Below are positions 1 through 11,990 of a stretch of 64,000 bases of DNA, one piece after another. Below the pieces are notes generated by a model. The model saw only the letters and a list, made by a program, of their open reading frames with translations, was not told where the DNA came from and ran no database searches. Position 1 is the first letter of the stretch. Each line of letters begins with the position of its first letter. The translations under genes were made by a program, and so were the position numbers. Source of the stretch: Blasia pusilla (taxonomy: Eukaryota > Marchantiophyta > Marchantiopsida > Blasiales); NCBI GenBank assembly GCA_050084515.1, contig CM114272.1, positions 49,476,001 to 49,540,000 on the forward strand, read 5' to 3'.

Positions 1-872
1 TTCTTTTCTGTTTATTGTATTTACAGATGTCTGTTTAGAGTTTATGGTGCACTGAACTATCAAGCTCTTTTGTTACACTGTGGCAAGGTGGTTGTTATAG
101 GATTTTCATGTTCATTTTTCTTCTTTAGAGGCAACACGGCTAAATTTTTTATGTCAGAATTGCCATTAGTATATGGTAGATTTTCTTCACCCGTCATCTT
201 GCATTGATGCAGATTTATGCTACACTTGTGGACTGATCTAGCTAGACAATTCTTTCATGCAGGATGTAGCCCATTCAAATGTGCCTTGGACTACGCAACC
301 ACTTTAGGACCAATTGCCATATAGTGATCTGCTTCAGGAAAGGATACAACATTTTCTTTTTCTTTTAATGTACGATGTTGTTATGTCAGTCATTTTTCAC
401 CAGTTCCCACTTTATCTTTCAGTTGGATTCTTGTTGCTTGGTACTTTCAACTGCAGTTCAATTCTAGCCATTACATTTCAATGAGAACTATGAGCTCTTT
501 CTCATTATTGACTTATATAGTGTAGTGGATGAGTCAAGTGGTTGATCAGTTCTAACTTCTTAACTACTGGTCCACCCAGGTATTTTCTGCGTAAGGCTTC
601 AGTTCAGCCGCACCATATCTCATCCACTCCACTTCCAGTAGTATTGGAAGTACCGTAGTGCATTATTTCCTTTTGTCATTCTAACATGAATATAATTCGT
701 TCTTCTATTTTTATGATTATTTTATGATCTATTTTGTCAACCTCTATACTTTCAATTGCCACTTGGTATTGACTGAACTCTAGGCATATTAGATCCATGT
801 CACTACATCCAGGCTCTTTGTACTTATCCTTCAACTTCTCATTTTTTGCATTTTTTGTGGATTCACATGCAG
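1..872. other. Host-like non-coding sequence, probably intron
   Basis: This AT-rich stretch has no convincing coding frame. It ends in a pyrimidine-rich tract and an AG at 871-872 that looks like a 3' splice site for the exon that follows. I see no repeat or element signature. It is most likely intron or upstream sequence of the gene whose last exon starts at 873. Confidence 0.4.
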
Positions 873-1292
873 ATAAGGGTGAGGGCAAGGACGTGGAGAA
901 GGAGGTACCAATCAAAGGAGGCAACATCAAGGCAGCATGGAAGCATCACACTTGCAACTGCTGCAATAAATCAGATTGAGAATCCTGCTACATCCATTGA
1001 GGTGAATGGAACTGTTCCTCTATATTTTTATAGGAGGATTTCATCAGCCCTTGATGCAATAGAGATTAGATCAGCTACACTTACTTATGCCCTTGCTGAT
1101 GTTACTACATCCATGCACTCAGCAATGGTTGATTCATTTAGGAATGATCTTGCTCTTGACGAAGCAAATCAGAAGTTCATAACAACAAAAGAGGAAGTTA
1201 TAAGCGTGCTATCATGTTTAGAATCTTACATAGTCCATGATGAATCACTCCATAAAAAAGTCTCCATCATAAAAGATGTATTTCAGCTGTAG
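873..1292 (+). CDS. Probable terminal exon of an unrecognised host gene
   Basis: An open frame runs from a good 3' splice site (T-rich tract then ATGCAG at 867-872) to a TAG at 1290-1292, about 139 codons. The first third is basic (RVRARTWRRRY). The rest is helix-forming and hydrophilic, for example SSALDAIEIRSATLTYALAD and TKEEVISVLSCLES, and ends in KDVFQL. No catalytic motif, signal peptide or membrane segment is visible and I do not recognise the family. The upstream exons would lie outside the window or in the preceding AT-rich DNA. The open minus-strand frame over 676-930 is short and has no support. The exon could also be a remnant of a domesticated element protein. Confidence 0.4.
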   Translation: MRVRARTWRRRYQSKEATSRQHGSITLATAAINQIENPATSIEVNGTVPLYFYRRISSALDAIEIRSATLTYALADVTTSMHSAMVDSFRNDLALDEANQKFITTKEEVISVLSCLESYIVHDESLHKKVSIIKDVFQL

Positions 1293-2794
1293 GATTTCCA
1301 TGGCAATTACATATAAATAGTATTTTCAGAAGAGCCTAAGTTGTGCTCCTATAATACATAATTATTGATTTTGTCTCTGTGCAATGCTTTATGCTTGATT
1401 GCTGCTTTATTTAAGTATTCCTCTTCAGTAAATTTCATGCATAACAAGCCTCATTACCATCTTCTTATATATGTTTCCATAATATCTTATGACATCTCTT
1501 TTCTACATTCAGGCATGTCTATTCCACTTTGGATTATACCATGCTCCCCACTCATACATCAATCATTGTTAGGAAATTGTGCAACACAACACATGCAACA
1601 TTAGGGGTAATCAATTCCAACAGGTTGTAGTATAGATCTTCAATTGACTTCGCAAGCCTGTGGCTTTCATGTCAACTTCAATGAACAACTTGTGTTGCAT
1701 TTACAAGCAAAGATAACAATCCAACATTAGTGGTTATTTCTTTCAGCGTTTTGAGTTAACTACAGAACACGACAGAGCACATGTTCTGATGCTATACCAT
1801 CAGATTTGGAGTCTTCAAGATTCTAAATAGCTTTCTCCTTGCCTTGTTCTCTATTCTGTGACACCATAAGTACCATTTCAACTTCTATTTGCAAACACTC
1901 ATGTCTCCTTTCATAAGTTTCTCAATCACCGATTTAGGTTTACAATATGGGAACATGAAGTTGTCACTTCTGGCTTTCTCCGACACACAAAAGCATTTTC
2001 AAAAAATTCTTGCTCAAACATTTTGTCTGCTTGGGCGGGAATTCTTGCACCAGACCAAGAGGAGACAAGCTGATAATCCAGGGATCATGTTCCACGTCTA
2101 TCTTTATGTGCTTCCGCAAAAGAGAAAATTAGGACAGAAGTTTCTTCTTAACATTGATGCATGGATGAAGTATGGTGCAAGGTCTGGTGTCATCCATTAG
2201 CTTGATGACTTAGCCAACTATGCCAAGAACTACAGATACTATTCCCCAAGCTGCATTTAGATTTCAATTTTTTCACTCATTCTTTTTTCATTACACCAGG
2301 ATTTGTGAGCCGTAGTACTCATTACACTCTCATCATTAGTTAATGCTATAAGTATCTTCACTAAGATCCAGTAAAGCCTAATAATCTACTTATGGCCCTA
2401 CATAAGTCAACTTTTATTTTATTCACTATATCCACGCACGCTTTAATTTCTTCCTTAGGATGTGATATTGAATGCTTTACATGCATCAATCTACCAAAAA
2501 ACTCAAAAAATTGAGACCCTACATTTAACTATCTCCAACCTTTTCCATCTCACTTATCTTTTAGACTAAGCAACCAAATAAGTGTGTTAATTAAGACATA
2601 ACCTTCATTTTTTTTTCATTACTGAATACTATATTAGTCTAGAATCCCCCCCCCCCAACCAGTATATCCACTTTATTATAAAATAAATCTCAGAAGAGGA
2701 CAAAGAAAGGTAACAACAACTCAAAAGAGGAGTCAAAAAATGCATTTAAGAATGCAAAAAGAAAATGGCAACAAGCCAACGCAGACTCAACCAG
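1293..2794. other. No gene seen; AT-rich sequence with a C-tract
   Basis: Downstream sequence of the exon above. It holds only short unsupported open frames, the longest being 1889-2200 (+), which has no recognisable motif. A run of eleven C residues lies at 2646-2656. No terminal repeats were recognised. Confidence 0.5.
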
Positions 2795-4413
2795 CTACAC
2801 GATTAATAGCGTGAAACAAATCTGGCAAGAACACAAGTGGTTGGTCACACGTGAATGGACGACAAGGTGAGTGACCCCCACCACCTCCGCACATCGTATC
2901 AATGCCAAGGCTTGTGCACGTTGTAAGGCCACTAAGATGCATTTCCGAAAATAAGTAGTAACTACCGAGAGAGAAGGACTATGGGAAGGGGCAAGGTGAT
3001 GATTCTCGAGGGAGTGGTGAGCACATGTTTTCAGGAAAGTATCAAAAGACACATATAAATGACCGAATACTTCCACTGCAAAAGGAATAAATCCATCATT
3101 CGCATGTCTCACAACATAACTTAACTCCTTGATTCTTGCTACAGCTTCGGCCGCCAAACCTTTGGTATGTGCGGCTTGACATACCAAGTCAGAACGTGTT
3201 GGATCAGCAACCACCGCATCACCTAGTGTCCGGTATCCACCTCGAGACATAACAAGATCCACTCTGGGACGAGAGGTTGCTTGTGTGGTTGAAGGTAGGA
3301 CGTGGAGTTGCTCTTGCCCAACAATGAATCTTGTAGTACGAGCCACCGATGCTACCACCTCTCTAATGACATCATGTGTGGCCGTTCGTTCTCCACCATG
3401 TGCACATTGGAGAATATGGATATCCTTGGAATCAATGGGATCCACGCATACACAATTTGGCACACCTAAGAGAGAAGGATGGGAAAGTCCAAGACGTAAC
3501 CGCAAAGCTGTCAAGAATATACTTCGAGGAAGACGAAATGGAAGAATAAGAGGATTTGCAATAAGCCACGCCCCCGCTTTGGTACCCGCACATGAACGTA
3601 GACGAGCTCGATTAGCGTCAGAGGATGCCTTGGAGAAAATATTGGAAAAGTTGATTTGATGCAGATTCTCGGAGATATGCTCTTGAAGTCGATCAAGCCC
3701 TTCCGTAATCAATTGACAGAAAGGGGGTAGAATTGCTTGTATAACAAGAGGAAGAAGAGCTCGTGCAGATCTCAGTTGTTGTTGAAATAACAAGTCCCCC
3801 TCCTCTACATGGGCGATATGATCCATCAAGATAGGTGTATCTCCTTGGAGAAACCTTGAAGCCATAATCGGTGCTAGCAACGCCCGACTCCCAAAAAGGT
3901 TGCGGGAGCAGATGCAACTGTGGAGGACAGTCCCACCCCTCCAAAAGAAATAGGCGAGATAGCTTGTTGTGAAGCAAAGACACCATCCTCTCCCTCAAAG
4001 GTATTCGGGCCAAGAAGTTGACCAAAAGTTGCCAAGATAGAAGCATCAAAAGAGGCCAACCGATGTAAGAACCTTGAAGTGGGAGGACAAGTGCGAAGAA
4101 GGTAGGAAGGACGTCGTAGAAAACATTGGGAGAGAATCCTATAAGCCACTTGGGGATCCCCTAGACGAGGTAACAAATGAAGCCATTCCACGTCTTTCAA
4201 GAGGGCCTCATCCAAGAACTTTGAGACATAGTCGATGAAGCCAATTAGGACCCCAAGAACTCTAACCCCTTCAACGTAGATGGGAAAATCAGGAGTATAT
4301 GGGGTGAATTTTGAGGGAAGGCATGAAGGAGACCATACTCCACATTTACTAGGTTGGACTTTAAGGTTCAAGAAAGAGAGTTGCTCCATGAAATGGGTAT
4401 AAGCAGGAACCAC
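2795..4413 (-). pseudogene. Thumb and C-terminal Cys/His plus nuclease-like region of the LINE relic
   Basis: The 4413-3874 frame continues the reverse transcriptase thumb (FLNLKVQPSKCGVWSPSC, then RVLGVLIG). After a frame change near 3875 the C-terminal part has a Cys/His cluster (VPNCVCVDP, ILQCAHGGERTATHD) followed by RPRVDLVMSRGGY and LGDAVVADPTRSDLV. This arrangement, a Cys/His knuckle and then an acidic patch with D-V-V-x-D-P, resembles the restriction-like endonuclease end of some non-LTR elements. The nuclease assignment is inference from the pattern. The frame ends at 2795. Confidence 0.5.
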
Positions 4414-4427
4414 TTCACAAGGAGGAC

Positions 4428-5334
4428 CTATAATGTGAGTGTCATGAGCAATAGAAGGAAAAAGACAAGATGGAAATGCTTGCGCTGATGCTCAAAGGGT
4501 ACAAAAATGGGCAATGGCAAAGAGTGGACCATCCATGGGATCACCTTGACGTGTGCCACAAGCCGGTTGTAGAATACTATATTCCCCAGAAGTAGCATGA
4601 TGGGAATAGATAATGGGCGTATCATAGGCATAGAAGGAGCGAACAAATGGAATGAGGCTCGCGAGTTGTCCTCCGGCACAATGTAACTCCTAAAAGATGG
4701 CCGCACGAGAAACTGAATTGAATGCATTAGCCACATCGACTTGAATTGCTACCCAATCTGGATGAATATCAAGAGTGGAGCGAATCCCATGCACCACAAC
4801 CTCACAACCTCTAGGAGTTGCCACTCCAAATTGATGAGGAAATAAGTGGGCACTAAAGCGAGGACAAAATTGCAAGCATAGGGATCGACTAACCAAGCGG
4901 TATAAAACCTCTCCAATAGCCAAAGGGCGCACACCTGAAGGATGCTTATCCATAGCCAACAAACTACAAGCCCTTAAGAGCGTAGAGATAGAGAATGGGA
5001 GACGACCTGCTGCCATATGTGCACACACCTTATATAGAGAGACAAAGCCACTTGTTGAATCTGCTAGGATAAAGCAATCGCGGAGATGCTCAAAAACCAT
5101 CCCTGATAGCCCGCTTGCTGATAAGCAAGGAGTATGCAGAAAAGCCCTTGTGAAAACCTCCAAGTCAAGCTCCAAGTCAAGGTCCGTTGTATAGTCTTCC
5201 ACAAAAGGTGGAGCATCGCCACTTGAAGGAGGATAAAGAGCTTCTAAGAGAGCCACTGTTTCCATACTTGGAACCGCCGAAGAAAGAGGACACAATGCTC
5301 GAGCTACATGTGAAAACTCACCAACCTGCCCCAA
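4428..5334 (-). pseudogene. Reverse transcriptase palm region of the LINE relic (broken)
   Basis: Non-LTR reverse transcriptase signatures are readable in order: the RPLAIGEVLYRLVSR block, HQFGVATPRGCE, the first catalytic block AIQVDVANAFNSVSRAAIF (the D of VDVANAFN being the motif A aspartate), TRQGDPMDGPLFAIAHF (the QGDP motif B), and then the motif C region as IAHDTHIIG, where the family normally has xADD. The first catalytic aspartate of motif C is therefore His here. The frame changes at about 4690 and a stop lies inside the QGDP-to-motif-C stretch, so the copy is dead. The family assignment is secure; the subfamily is not. Confidence 0.65.
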
Positions 5335-5620
5335 AAGTTGACTTCGTCGAAGGCGTTGTTGTATTGAAGGCCTCCCATGATTGGCATGTTGAGTGGGATG
5401 AGCCGGAGCTAAGGCCTATGCTCGAAGTACATGCTCATTCTGAAGATTCTCCCAATCCCCAGACATAAAGCGTTGAATACGTGTAGAAGTTTCACGATGA
5501 CCCGTTGCACCATTCCTTGGAGGGAGGACTAAAACCCATTATGGGAAGAGTAATAGGAGATACCAAGAATTTATATCTGTGGGGTCACGCGCTAATCTTT
5601 CTAATGGGAAAAGCAAAGCT

Positions 5621-5846
5621 TGTTGGGTGATGGGGCGGAGAGCAATAGGAATGCGAGTTTAGAGTCTAGGACGAGGAAGACTTGGATGGAAAGAGCGAAG
5701 GAGATCAATTTGGCTTAACCAGGTCCAAGCAGTTGTTGGGTGATGGGGCGGAGAGCAATAGGAATGCGAGTTTAAAGTCTAGGACGAGGAAGACCTGGAT
5801 GGAAAAAGCGAAGGAGATCAATTTGGCTTAACCAGGTCCAAGCAGT
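5621..5846. repeat. 113-bp tandem duplication
   Basis: Two nearly identical 113-bp units (5621-5733 and 5734-5846) beginning TGTTGGGTGATGGGGCGG lie head to tail next to the lost 5' end of the LINE relic. They differ by a handful of bases. This looks like a simple local duplication. Confidence 0.85.
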
Positions 5847-5893
5847 TGTTGTGGGAAGTGTAGTAGGAGGTGGTAGCAGGTTAGGGATTAAAG

Positions 5894-5941
5894 GCCCATG
5901 TATGGATCGACAGTACTGCCCATGTATGGATCGACAGTACC
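5894..5941. repeat. 24-bp tandem duplication
   Basis: The unit starting GCCCATGTATGGATCG occurs twice in direct succession (5894-5917 and 5918-5941) with one base different at the end. Confidence 0.85.
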
Positions 5942-8900
5942 GTTGATTCAAGCTTGAGAAGATGAACACATTGGGCCTTAGACTGAAAAGATTGGATCAT
6001 CATAAAAATAATTACAAGTAAAATTCTATACGTCCTTCCATCTCCTATCCATATTCCTGTTCTGTAAACCCATTCGAGACTGCATACCTCAACATAAATA
6101 ACATAAATCATAACATAAATCATAAGTCCTAACTAGTAAAATTAAATGAACTGAATTTTTTAACTTTGTTTTACTCTAGAGTCACACAAGCCAAGTTGCC
6201 AATCGGTGGCGGGGTGCGTAGCGGATGCCAGCCGTTCCGGCGGACCATTCTCGGAAATAGTCGTCCTCTTTATTGTGGATATTTCTGTAGTCAACTTGGA
6301 CTCTTGGGTCATTACTAGTTGAAAATTTTGAAATCCCATTGACTTGTGCCTGAAGTGATATCCTGACTCATGACCTGGAGCAATGACAGTAAAGCGTATA
6401 TGAATGTGCCGTAACATGTAGCATATAGCGCTAAGCGCATGTGGTAACCGTGGCTGCGCGAGAAAGCGTCAACACATGGGGCGATAAGGTAACATGCCAG
6501 GAATTAACTGTTATAGAATATTGTAGCTGCTTTTTGGCGCTCGATGAGCGAAACACATAAACGTCACCTGCAGGCATTTATTTCCAGCAGTCGGGCAACG
6601 GGATCCGGGCAGGAAAAGAAAACTATGTTCATAAATAAAAACCCAAGTCCCTCAGTTAAATAGACAAATGGGAGGTCTAGGAGAGAAGGGCAAGTCGTGG
6701 ACCCGCTGCAGGCAGCCCTTTTTGGCCACTAGGCTGCCCGTGCTGCCCCTGCAGGAAATAAATGCCTGCAGGGTGAGTATTATAGCTTTCGCACGCCCGC
6801 ACGCGTCGCAGGCTTATATGCCTAAGACGCGTGCGGGTGCTCTCCGTTCCAGTAGTAATGTGACTAATGTCTTATAGAGCCGCACACGTGGGCAGGGTAA
6901 AGCGCAGACCTACCGTTTGGCCGTCCGGTGACTCCCGTCTAGTATTTGTCCCGTCAGTGCGTCCAGCGTTTTTTTGCGACAACCCTGTGCTTGTGTTATG
7001 AGCAGTGAATGGCAGTGAGTGTAGAGTACTGATGATGTGTTTTCCACCCACTACGCGTTCTAGCTGGAAGTAAAGAAAACATGCAGGGTCTCTGTGTGTC
7101 GCAGTTTTAAAACAGCCCACAGCAATTGATGCCCCAGCCTAGCTCGCGTGCGTGGATTGGAGTGGACTCAGTGGAGTCACCAGAGCCAACTCCGAAGCCT
7201 ACACTTTTTGCACGCCAGCTAAAATCTAATTTAACCACCCACCGGCTGGACTTGAGAAATCTGTCGCGAGTTCCAGAGGAGTATGGTGTGGAGAGCTGTG
7301 GTCTTATTGGTGACCAGATTCCCGAGAACATACCGCTGTTGGGTCGTTTGTGGATTCTATTGTTGATGAGATTTGGGAGCTTTGTGGTTTTACAGCTGGA
7401 GGGACTACGGGTGACCTCGAGTAGTGACTTGGAAACGGGATTTTTTGGTCGTGAGGTGCTTCTTGTCATGAACGGGGGTATAAAAGTTTAGTCTGGAGAA
7501 ATCCTGTTTCATTCGGGTTTTGAAGGCTTTCTGCTCTGCTATCCGCTAAATGCAGCATCCACCGTGGAACATTTGAAGGTATTGCGAAATCATGCATTAT
7601 CTTCAGATGCTTGTTTCCACCCATAGACGATCTCTGCGGAGGATTTACGTGTTCATGGCCTCTTTGCGAAGTGCTTGAGTGCCTCCTCATCGACTACATT
7701 TCTTGGCTGAGAAGACATCCCCAAGTTGATGGCTTGAACGTTGTGTAGACCCTTCATTCCAGATGCCTGTTGACATCCTTGACCTACTGCTGGTAGGAAT
7801 GGTCGTGTTAACCTCGTGGACTCTATGACTACTCCGTCCAACGCTTGCAACTTGAGCACACCGCTAGAAACCATCAGCTATCAACTGATCATGGAGTTTT
7901 CACCACCGTTGCTACAGCTGGCAGTGTTTTGCTGACAGATCCCAATAGCACGTCCGTCTGGATTTTATGGCCACTATTTCCTAAACCTGCCACCTCTTGA
8001 CAACCACTCGCAGCTTGTGTATAGCTTTTTAAATGTTGTGTGAGCCAGAATGGCAATAGACTCCGGTGCATTGATCTCGTGAGCTTACACTGGACGCATT
8101 GAAATCCTTGTGGTCTCATCTCAATTCGCAGTTTGCTGTTCATTTTCTTAGTGAGTCCAGTGGATAGCTTCACATTCAGAAGTCCTTTAAGGAGGATACC
8201 CAGGAGCGGTGCTTTGCAAACCTTTTGTTTGGCTTTGGCATAACTCCCAATCGTAATCCTCGACCATTCTTCCAGTTGAAGTAGGAACCTCCTGAAGGTG
8301 TTCTATGAGATCTAAGAGTCTTGCCCACAAAGTTGTATTTTATGTGGATCACCAGTCTTTCGTGACGACTTTGACTGTCTGAATCTACCACTTGAAGGAA
8401 GTGGCTCAATGAATGATCTCCCAGATCTCGGTTTTCCTGTGATCCTTCCTATGTTATGGGATTACTACCTTCAACCGCTCTGGCGTCCTGTACGATTTGG
8501 TCTCCTTTAGGCAGTCCCAGCTCCAGTGTGCATCCCGAACATCGCAGGAGAAGATTACATTGACTAGATCTGAGGCACGATATTTGGCTGGCGTCCTAAG
8601 ATGTTGAACCTGACGTAAAGCCTTTCAGAGAGATCTAGATTTCAACCATTGTCGGCATCTACGTCGCTGTCCCATTCGAATTGCAAACATGTTTCTGGTC
8701 TGTTGCAGATTAATTTGAGCGAGACGCAGAGAATTATTGGCGTGTAGGAACCGAATGGCCTTAAACACCAGCATCCGCTTGTTCCGGTTGCATGTTCTCT
8801 CAAGTGGTTTCCCATTAGTGTCTGATAGTTGTGTGTTCAGGTGGACAGTAATGATTTTCCCCGTGTTATGATGTTCTCTCGTAGAACATGGAGTCCAGAG

Positions 8901-9223
8901 GTCTGGGATTATTGGATTGAAGCAGGAGGGTTTCCTACTTATTGTCTGGCTTTACGTGAGGCATGTTGAAGCATCTCTAGCACATAGTGTTTGTACCTGA
9001 GTTTCTGTACTGATTGGGATGTACGGATGTTTGCTATGGTTGACCAATTGACCATATTGCATTAAGCTCAGACAGATGTAATTTCAGTTTCCCTCATTTC
9101 GCTCTGCGAAATTTCCGCGATTGACTGGCAGCTATTGGTTGTATGATGAAGACAGGCAAGATAGGCTCGAGACGATACGGCTGATTCGCACGAGCGACTT
9201 CGGGCAGAATTACCACTTCCAAG
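5942..9223. other. No supported gene; upstream region of the aspartic protease
   Basis: Both strands carry open frames around 7107-7491, but they overlap antisense and show no recognisable motif, so I do not call either. A TATAAAAG string lies at 7479-7486 (+), too far from the protease ATG to assign. The sequence is less AT-rich than the left part of the window and has no obvious element ends. It probably contains the promoter and 5' UTR of the protease gene. Confidence 0.4.
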
Positions 9224-10585
9224 ATGACTGTAATCGTCATAGCTGTGTTGCTCCAGCTGGTGTTGCAAGCAGCGGCGTCCTCATCTCTGGGACTTGACGA
9301 CTCGGCGTTCTGGGAAGCTGTGAATGCGAAGAAGGCCTCGAAAACTCAAGCTGAGGTCGACAAAGGTTTCACCTTGGAGCTAACATCTTTCAGCCACTTA
9401 ATGACCAATCTCAGCCTCACTGAAAGAGTTCGAATGGAGGTGAAGAGGAGTCAACAGCGACTAGCCTCATTCCATAACCAAATCACTTTAGAGGGTGGAA
9501 GCTTCGACACCAAAGCGTCGTTCAGCTCACCAGTTTACTCTGGCCAGGGGAGCTACTTAATGACGCTAAAGCTCGGGACTCCTCCCGTCTCGTATGTGGC
9601 AATTGCAGATACCGGCAGTGATTTAGTGTGGTTCCAGGGTGTTCCTTGCAACCCGTGTTTCCGTCAGTCTGGTCCTCCTTATGATCCTAGCAAGTCGTCC
9701 ACTTATGCCTCGACGACATGTGCTGACCCACTCTGTACAAAAATCCCAAAGCACACGTGCTCGTCGACTTGTTCATATATCTATGGTTATGGAGATCAAT
9801 CCGTCTCTCAAGGTGACTTTTCTACGGACACTGTTACACTGACTAGTTCCTCTGGAGGCTCTACGTCGTTTCCCAACTTCGGATTTGGTGTTGGACATTC
9901 GAACAAGGGCACATTCTCTGGCACAGATGGGCTAGTGGGGCTTGGTCAAGGGCCTCTATCTCTCGTGTCTCAGTTGGGCAGTCAATTTTCAAACACCTTC
10001 TCGTATTGTTTGACTGATTTCTACAGCTCTCCTACGGTCACAAGCTCTTTGCTACTCGGAATTCCCGGAGAGTCAGTAACCTACACTCCCTTGCTCCACA
10101 ACAGTGCGAACCCCAGTTTCTACTATGTCAATCTTATTGGGATCTCGGTGAGTGGGAATCCTCTCAACTACCCTTCTGGCACTTTTCAGATTGACAGTAC
10201 AGGGAGGGGTGGTTTCATCCTCGACTCGGGGACAACCGTGACACAGCTTCAATCCGCTGCGTATACTTCTCTTCTGGCGGCTATGCAGGCCAACATCAAT
10301 TACCCTAAAGTTGATGGGTCCAGTGTTGGGTTTGAGTTGTGCTACGACCTGTCCAGTGTGGCAAGTCCCTCCGTCCCCAGCGTTACTTTCAAGTTTCAGA
10401 ACGTGGACGTGGATTTACCAGGAAATAACATCTTCCTGCAGATAGACAATGCTGGTACATTCTGCCTCGCATTCCAAGAATCCTCCTTCAGTCTCGGGAT
10501 CTTCGGAAACGTGCAGCAGCAAAATTTCCTGGTGGTGCATGACCTAGCTAATCTACAAGTTGGGTTCGCCCCGAAGAAATGTTAG
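9224..10585 (+). CDS. Nepenthesin-type aspartic protease (pepsin family A1), intronless
   Basis: A complete 453-residue frame with an N-terminal signal peptide (MTVIVIAVLLQLVLQAA, about residues 1-19) and a propeptide to about residue 105, then the two catalytic motifs: D129 in ADTGSDLVW and D334 in LDSGTTVTQ. Between them is the Cys-rich nepenthesin insert (roughly residues 140-190), followed by YGYGDQS, the flap region with its tyrosine. The C-terminus FGNVQQQNFLVVHDL, then VGFAP, is typical of plant members. The ATG at 9224 directly starts the signal peptide. It should act in the cell wall, apoplast or vacuole, cleaving proteins at acid pH. One oddity: after DTGSDLVW the family usually has W-x-Q-C; here it is WFQGVPCNPC, so the first insert cysteine is Gly. 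The frame is intact and unlike the decayed surroundings, so this is the best host gene here. Confidence 0.93.
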   Translation: MTVIVIAVLLQLVLQAAASSSLGLDDSAFWEAVNAKKASKTQAEVDKGFTLELTSFSHLMTNLSLTERVRMEVKRSQQRLASFHNQITLEGGSFDTKASFSSPVYSGQGSYLMTLKLGTPPVSYVAIADTGSDLVWFQGVPCNPCFRQSGPPYDPSKSSTYASTTCADPLCTKIPKHTCSSTCSYIYGYGDQSVSQGDFSTDTVTLTSSSGGSTSFPNFGFGVGHSNKGTFSGTDGLVGLGQGPLSLVSQLGSQFSNTFSYCLTDFYSSPTVTSSLLLGIPGESVTYTPLLHNSANPSFYYVNLIGISVSGNPLNYPSGTFQIDSTGRGGFILDSGTTVTQLQSAAYTSLLAAMQANINYPKVDGSSVGFELCYDLSSVASPSVPSVTFKFQNVDVDLPGNNIFLQIDNAGTFCLAFQESSFSLGIFGNVQQQNFLVVHDLANLQVGFAPKKC

Positions 10586-11839
10586 GTCGGCAGTCGTCGT
10601 AGGCCGTTGTCAAACTGTAAGTTTGCAGTGAAGCATTAGCAAGTAAGTCCCTCTGTCATTAACATTTACTTTCTGAGAAAAATTTCTGTTTATATACGCG
10701 TCACCATACAGAAGATCAGCTTTTTGAATCATGTAGTATCTTTAAAAATTAAAAGTCTTACAATCTCGCACATTTCACCGGTTCCTGAAATTGGGGCGTC
10801 GAGCTTGAATTCAACTTCAGCGTCTGTTCGATACGATGGATCTTTTCTTGAAATGAACTTTGTTTCCCTCATTATTCGACTAACGTGTTTGCCAGGTGGA
10901 TGTTAATTTTGTTGCATCTTGAGCGTGATAGATGAATGGGATTTCGACGAAGCTGTTGTTCGTCCGAAAGTCACCATTGATATTGAGTTCCTTTACCGGA
11001 CATTACCAGAAATCTCTGTAGTTTTTCTCTTCTTGGGTACGTTCTTATTTTCTTCATTCTATAATGATGCCCAAAAAGTGAAATACCTTCATTTTGTAGT
11101 AATGCCCTCTCAATGGAAATCGTGTATTTCTAGGTGTAGATATCGTTACAGCCCCCAAATTCTGCATTTTAATTTGATGGCCATGCTAGGTCTCTAAAAG
11201 TAGAAGGGTAGGGCATTGATATCCTAGTTGAGCATATGTGTTAGCATTATAGGCAGTAGATTGCTGTGAGTCGCGGCGCTCCGTTTGGGAATGTGGCATA
11301 ACCCTTTTTTGAAAGTAAAAGGTTAAGGGTCGCAGGACCTAGCAAGCTGTGGGCAGGCCACTAAAGCAGTTTGTAAATAGGGTCACCTCTTTTGCTGGTC
11401 ATTCTTTTCTTTCAACTCCCTTCAAGAGTGTGCTCACTCCCTTCAGTCGAGAGTGTACTTACTAGTTGCTTCCTCGTCGCAAGTTTCTTGGTCGGGTTGC
11501 CTCAGACTCGTAATTGAAAGCATGTCTCCCATTTCGGGGAAGTGTTCGTCACCGTTTGTTTCCTCCTATCAGCCGAGAGTGTGCATAGTAGGTGCTTCCT
11601 ATTGGGGTTGCCTCGTTGCTAATTAAAGAGTGCCTCCTCATTCAGGGGAGTGGGTGTCACCGCTTGATGTGTCGACCGACATCTTGGAGGCCTATTTTTG
11701 GGTCGATTCAGGAAAGAATGCTCTTATTTTCTCTCTTCTCGAGGGTGCCTAATTGTTCAGTCGTTCTTTTTTTAATATGGCGGGGATCCTCCTACACTCT
11801 GTGATTTTTGCAGTTCAACCCCCAACGTGCATATGCTTC

Positions 11840-11885
11840 GGTAGTGATACGACGTGTCCTTGCATTGGCACGTCGTATCACTACC
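11840..11885. repeat. Perfect inverted repeat, 17-bp arms, 12-nt loop
   Basis: The left arm GGTAGTGATACGACGTG (11840-11856) and the right arm CACGTCGTATCACTACC (11869-11885) are exact reverse complements around TCCTTGCATTGG. As RNA it would be a stable stem-loop. It may belong to the LTR of the gypsy element that starts at 13249. Its role is unknown. Confidence 0.9.
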
Positions 11886-11990
11886 TCTTTGTCATTTTAA
11901 CTGTTTCACATCATTTCTTACGGACGTTGGATGGTAGCAACTCTCAACTAATTACGTGCACATCTTGGAGAGAAGTACCTCATAGGATAA

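Larger units (their letters stand above)
2795..5560 (-). mobile_element. LINE-type retrotransposon relic with C-terminal nuclease-like domain
   Basis: On the minus strand this reads as one long reverse transcriptase protein broken over several frames: fingers and palm (5334-4690), the rest of the palm (4690-4428), thumb (4413-3874) and a Cys/His plus nuclease-like C-terminus (3880-2795). No LTR, integrase or aspartic protease accompanies it, and one protein with a C-terminal nuclease region fits a non-LTR element with a restriction-like endonuclease better than an APE-type LINE. The 5' end is lost around 5.55 kb, and no poly-A tail was recognised at the low-coordinate end. Confidence 0.6.

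Noticed and set aside
846-979. Upstream in-frame extension of the first exon
   Set aside because: The stretch before 873 is a T-rich tract ending in AG, better read as intron. The alternative frame 797-979 has no support.
2646-2656. Poly-C tract as an element end
   Set aside because: No matching repeat or target duplication was found; treated as a simple homopolymer.
7479-7486. TATAAAAG as promoter of the aspartic protease
   Set aside because: It is about 1.7 kb from the start codon with no splice evidence for a long 5' UTR.
7107-7491. Overlapping open frames of about 120 residues on both strands
   Set aside because: They overlap antisense, show no recognisable motif, and nothing else supports either.
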